A stretch of 45,089 nt of DNA, from assembly GCA_021030915.1 (NCBI GenBank), contig JAGEMR010000188.1:1-45089 (forward strand). Direction: 5' to 3'. This document shows positions 43,444 through 45,089 of the stretch, piece after piece; position 1 is the first letter of the stretch; the number at the start of each line of letters is the position of its first letter. Below the pieces are notes generated by a model. That model was not told where the DNA came from. It saw only the letters and a list, made by a program, of their open reading frames with translations, and ran no database searches. Made by a program: the position numbers and the translations under genes. This DNA is from Astrothelium macrocarpum (taxonomy: Eukaryota; Ascomycota; Dothideomycetes; Trypetheliales; Trypetheliaceae).

Positions 43444-45089
43444 CAGGGGTCGGAAGGATCATTAAGGTATGGCATCATTATGCAGGATTCTGGATTATTT
43501 GGATAGCATAGAATAGTATAATAATCCTGGATTATCCAAAGATATATCCGATAATTCCGATTTTTATTTAATTGTCAAAATTTAATTTTAATATTAAAAA
43601 ATTCTTTTATTTGATTTATATGTAAAATATTTTATTTATAATGGATTTTAATTCCGAAAATTTTTTTTATTATTTTTTTTGAAATTTTTGATATATAAAA
43701 ATTTGAAAAAAAGATTTCAGATTTTCATCAATATATTCACGATTCATATAAAAATAAATTAATTAAATAAAATAAATAATTATTTTTTTATTATAATCAA
43801 AAGAATTATTTATATATATCAAATATTAATATAAATTTTTGATATTATATTACGATATATAATATCATTAATAAAATTCGTATTTTTTATATAAAAAAAA
43901 TTTTATATATTTAATTTATATAATTATATAAAAAAATCATGAATAATATATATAAAATGAATAAATTTGAGATTTTGATATTGAAAAGAATTTTTAATAA
44001 AAATATTTTCAGAAATATATTGATTAATCTGATTATTATAAAAAATCTTTTATTTTAATTATTTAAATGATCAGAATTTTATATCAATTTTAATAATTCA
44101 TTTAAATGATAAAAATTTTTTTTTTTTTTATTTAAAAATAATATAATTATTAATAAAATATTATATAAAAAGATTTTTAATTTATATTTATAAATATCCA
44201 TTTTTTAATTAATATCTGAATTTTATTGAATAATTTTTTTTTTTTTATAATTTATATTCATTATATGAATAATAAAATGAAATTTTGGAATATTTTTTTT
44301 ATTTTTTATATAATAATTCAATATTCAGAAAAAAATTAATGAAAATTCATTTTTTTAATATTTTGAAAATATAAAATTATATAAAAATTTAATATTCTGA
44401 TCATAAATAATTCAAATATAAATGATATTTTTTATTTTATGATAAATAAATATATAAAAGAATAAAATATTAATTAAAATTAATAAAAATAAAAAATTCG
44501 TTATTAAAAATATGTTATTAATTTCGTTATATAAAATTTTTTATTTAAAAATCTTTTTGATCTAATAATATTTGAATTATATAATTAGAAAAAAAATAAA
44601 AATATAAATTTAAATGAAAAATAAATAAAAAAGAAAATAAATCAATTTTATATATTTGGAATTTTTAAAAAATTTCATAATATTATCTATAATCGTAATT
44701 TGTTATTTCATTCAATCAAATTTAAACGAATAATTGAAAAAATGATTTTATTGAATAATTATATAAAATGGAATTTTTGATTTTTTTTTTTTTGATATAA
44801 TTTTGAAATATGAAATTAATATTAATAAATATATAAAATTTCATTTCAATATTCTATCATTTAATATTTTTAATATATATAAATAAAATTAATTTCGTAT
44901 AATTTATATTTTTTTGGAATTATTTTATTATATAATATTTGAAATATAAAATCATAAAATATATTTAAATAAAATTCTTTTAATTTTATTCATATATATA
45001 AAAAATTCTTTAATATAAAATCTAATTTTATTTATATAAAATCTAATTTTATTTATATAAAATCTAATTTTATTTATATAAAATCTAAT
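43444..45089 (+). mobile_element. Second hAT-family copy, cut by the window end
   Basis: The copy starts CAGGGGTCGGAAGGATCATT at 43444, matching the left end of copy 1 (CAGGGATCGGAA...) with only transition-type differences early on. Internal landmarks fall at nearly the same offsets: ATATAAATGATATTTTTTAT occurs about 0.98 kb from the left end in copy 1 and about 0.97 kb in this copy. The region around the DNHTKWNS motif is also alignable (TATAAAATGGAATTTTTGAT near 44760). Orientation is the same as copy 1. This copy is even more AT-rich and has almost no CpG left. The right end lies beyond the window. Confidence 0.85.
45021..45089. repeat. 21-bp tandem repeat at the window end
   Basis: The unit TCTAATTTTATTTATATAAA plus A recurs exactly at 45021, 45042, 45063 and (partial) 45084, and is still running at the last base. 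It lies inside the second hAT copy, where copy 1 has a single related stretch (about 3700-3750). Confidence 0.9.

Noticed and set aside
2093..45089. The two hAT copies as ends of one giant composite element
   Set aside because: The left flanking 8-mers differ and copy 1 has its own complete pair of ends with a private target duplication, so it is an independent insertion.
1..45089. tRNA, rRNA or CRISPR features
   Set aside because: No cloverleaf-like or rRNA-like sequence was noticed on reading both strands, and CRISPR arrays are not expected in a fungus; the only regular arrays are the tandem repeats reported.

Overview
This window comes from a filamentous ascomycete (Pezizomycotina). The evidence is short GT-AG introns of about 45-70 bp, two Zn2Cys6 regulators, DUF7708/NACHT (NLR-like) proteins, a Pth11-like receptor, fungal P450s, and transposons wrecked by C:G-to-T:A mutation in the style of repeat-induced point mutation (RIP). 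A Leotiomycete-like genome is my guess from the transposon flavour, not something I can show. Intron coordinates were worked out by hand from splice signals and phase. In every gene called intact, the exon lengths sum to a multiple of three.

Layout. 1-5951 is AT-rich repeat: a minus-strand integrase-type transposon relic (about 947-5951) split by a complete hAT element (2093-4602) with perfect 18-bp inverted ends and an 8-bp target duplication. 6191-16781 looks like a decayed secondary-metabolism neighbourhood: a broken flavin-dependent halogenase (-), an intact Zn2Cys6 regulator (+), a broken short-chain dehydrogenase (-) and a second Zn2Cys6 regulator (+). 16782-20246 is mostly gene-free, with a mosaic of short tandem repeats near 18.5-18.8 kb. 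20247-31183 is an NLR-like block: a DUF7708 protein with a degenerate nucleotide site (-), divergent from a large AAA+ ATPase (+); then a DUF7708-NACHT-C2H2 protein (-) truncated by two in-frame TAA codons; then a broken CK1-type kinase (+). 33397-42159 holds an intact P450 (-), an intact Pth11-like receptor (+), a complete RIP-mutated Fot1/pogo-type element (38027-40193) with TA target duplications, and a second intact P450 (-). From 43444 to the end is a second, more heavily mutated copy of the same hAT family, in the same orientation as the first.

How it fits together. A gene island of about 39 kb sits between two direct hAT copies. Its stop-bearing single-copy genes (dehydrogenase, kinase, NACHT protein) carry stops that each fit one C:G-to-T:A change, as expected if RIP leaked from the neighbouring repeats. 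The halogenase relic, two regulators and two P450s suggest remnants of a secondary-metabolite cluster, but no polyketide, peptide or terpene backbone enzyme is visible. The DUF7708/AAA/NACHT block is the best candidate for an unusual biological module, possibly self/non-self recognition or genome defence. Its function cannot be read from sequence alone.
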